From Gymnorhina tibicen (taxonomy: Eukaryota; Chordata; Aves; Passeriformes; Artamidae): a DNA stretch of 64,000 nucleotides. This document shows positions 63,799 to 64,000 of this stretch, one piece after another. The notes beneath the pieces are model-generated. The model made no database searches. It saw nothing but the letters and a program-made list of their open reading frames with translations, and was not told the DNA's origin. The stretch lies in the NCBI GenBank assembly GCA_013399875.1, contig VXAZ01002374.1:186001-250000 (forward strand), in the 5' to 3' direction. Position 1 is the first letter of the stretch, and each line of letters opens with the position of its first letter. Both the position numbers and the translations under genes were made by a program.

Positions 63799-63989
63799 TT
63801 ACACACACACACTGGATGGCTTGTTCCAGTTATTTATTATAAATTCTATCATATAGTCATAGATTGCCTCCTGATATTCAAAAATCTTATAATTGTTTTT
63901 GACAAGGAAATCCTCGTATATACTGCTATCATGACTTTCCTTCTGTGGAAGGTTGGCCTTGGCCACGCACTCCTTTCTCACTACTCCTC
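63799..63989 (-). other. Best exon-like segment of the window, - strand, at right edge
   Basis: Read on the - strand, an acceptor-like 'tcctcttgag' near 63990 is followed by an open frame of about 62 codons. It includes RKECVAKANLPQKES, then IYEDFLVKNNYKIFEYQEAI and YDYMIEFIINNWNKPSSVC. It ends either at TAA (63799-63801) or at a donor, 'gtgt|gtaagc', with GT at 63801-63802. Codon usage (GAG GAT TTC CTT GTC AAA AAC AAT) looks strongly coding, and the Tyr/Phe/Ile-rich helical end is unlike random translation. The other frames are closed at the 5' side. A (GT)6 run forms the 3' end and overlaps the possible donor. I do not recognise the family. The acceptor lies 10 bases from the window end and is only fair. 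If real, the gene is on the - strand and most of it lies outside. Confidence 0.33.
63801..63812 (-). repeat. (GT)6 dinucleotide run at the exon-like 3' edge
   Basis: Six GT units on the - strand, directly followed by 'aagct'. The last GT plus AAGC forms the possible splice donor. Length change here would shift either the donor position or the Val/Cys codons and the stop. Confidence 0.85.
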
Positions 63990-64000
63990 CTCAAGAGGAC

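Noticed and set aside
1..64000. Bacterial-type features (operons, CRISPR, defence islands, riboswitches, tRNA clusters)
   Set aside because: Composition, frame lengths and repeat types are those of vertebrate non-coding DNA. No such feature was seen on either strand.

Overview
This window looks like non-coding DNA from a vertebrate, most likely a bird or another sauropsid. It is AT-rich, has no operon-like gene packing, and its reading frames are short and scattered over both strands, as expected from chance. The organism call rests on the repeats. There is one badly decayed CR1 LINE with recognisable reverse-transcriptase motifs. There are several very old MIR-class SINE copies and several old palindromic repeats carrying the 'cattgaagtcaa' or 'ccactgaaatcaatgg' core that is common in turtle, crocodile and bird DNA. 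No mammalian Alu, L1 or B element was recognised. Repeat density is low and all copies are strongly diverged, which fits a bird better than a turtle or crocodile. Two single N bases (9027, 11861) show it is an assembled draft.

Layout. 1-7.9 kb: unique AT-rich DNA with a MIR-like SINE at 225-400 and a weak exon-like island at 1020-1072. 8.0-8.6 kb: the CR1 remnant. 11.67-12.18 kb: a near-identical duplication of about 187 bp, the left copy ending exactly at an N. 13.0-14.3 kb: a GC-richer stretch ending in an old interspersed repeat. 15.1 kb: a 130-bp almost pure purine tract. 15-36 kb: mostly featureless, with simple repeats. 36-44.2 kb: a cluster of old SINE and palindromic repeats. 44.4-44.5 kb: a pyrimidine tract, a YY1-like motif with an ATG in strong context, and a splice-donor-like site. 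52-57.6 kb: three exon-like open segments on the + strand. 63.8-64.0 kb: the most exon-like segment of the window, on the - strand and cut by the window edge.

No complete gene, RNA gene, CRISPR array, intact transposon or multi-gene system could be supported. The window reads as intergenic or intronic DNA, possibly touching an exon at its right edge. The exon candidates are judged only from open frame, codon appearance and splice-site match, and their phases do not let the + strand ones join directly. They are leads, not gene calls. I do not see an exciting new system here. The items most worth checking are the right-edge exon, the duplication at the N, and the 44.48 kb start-like site.
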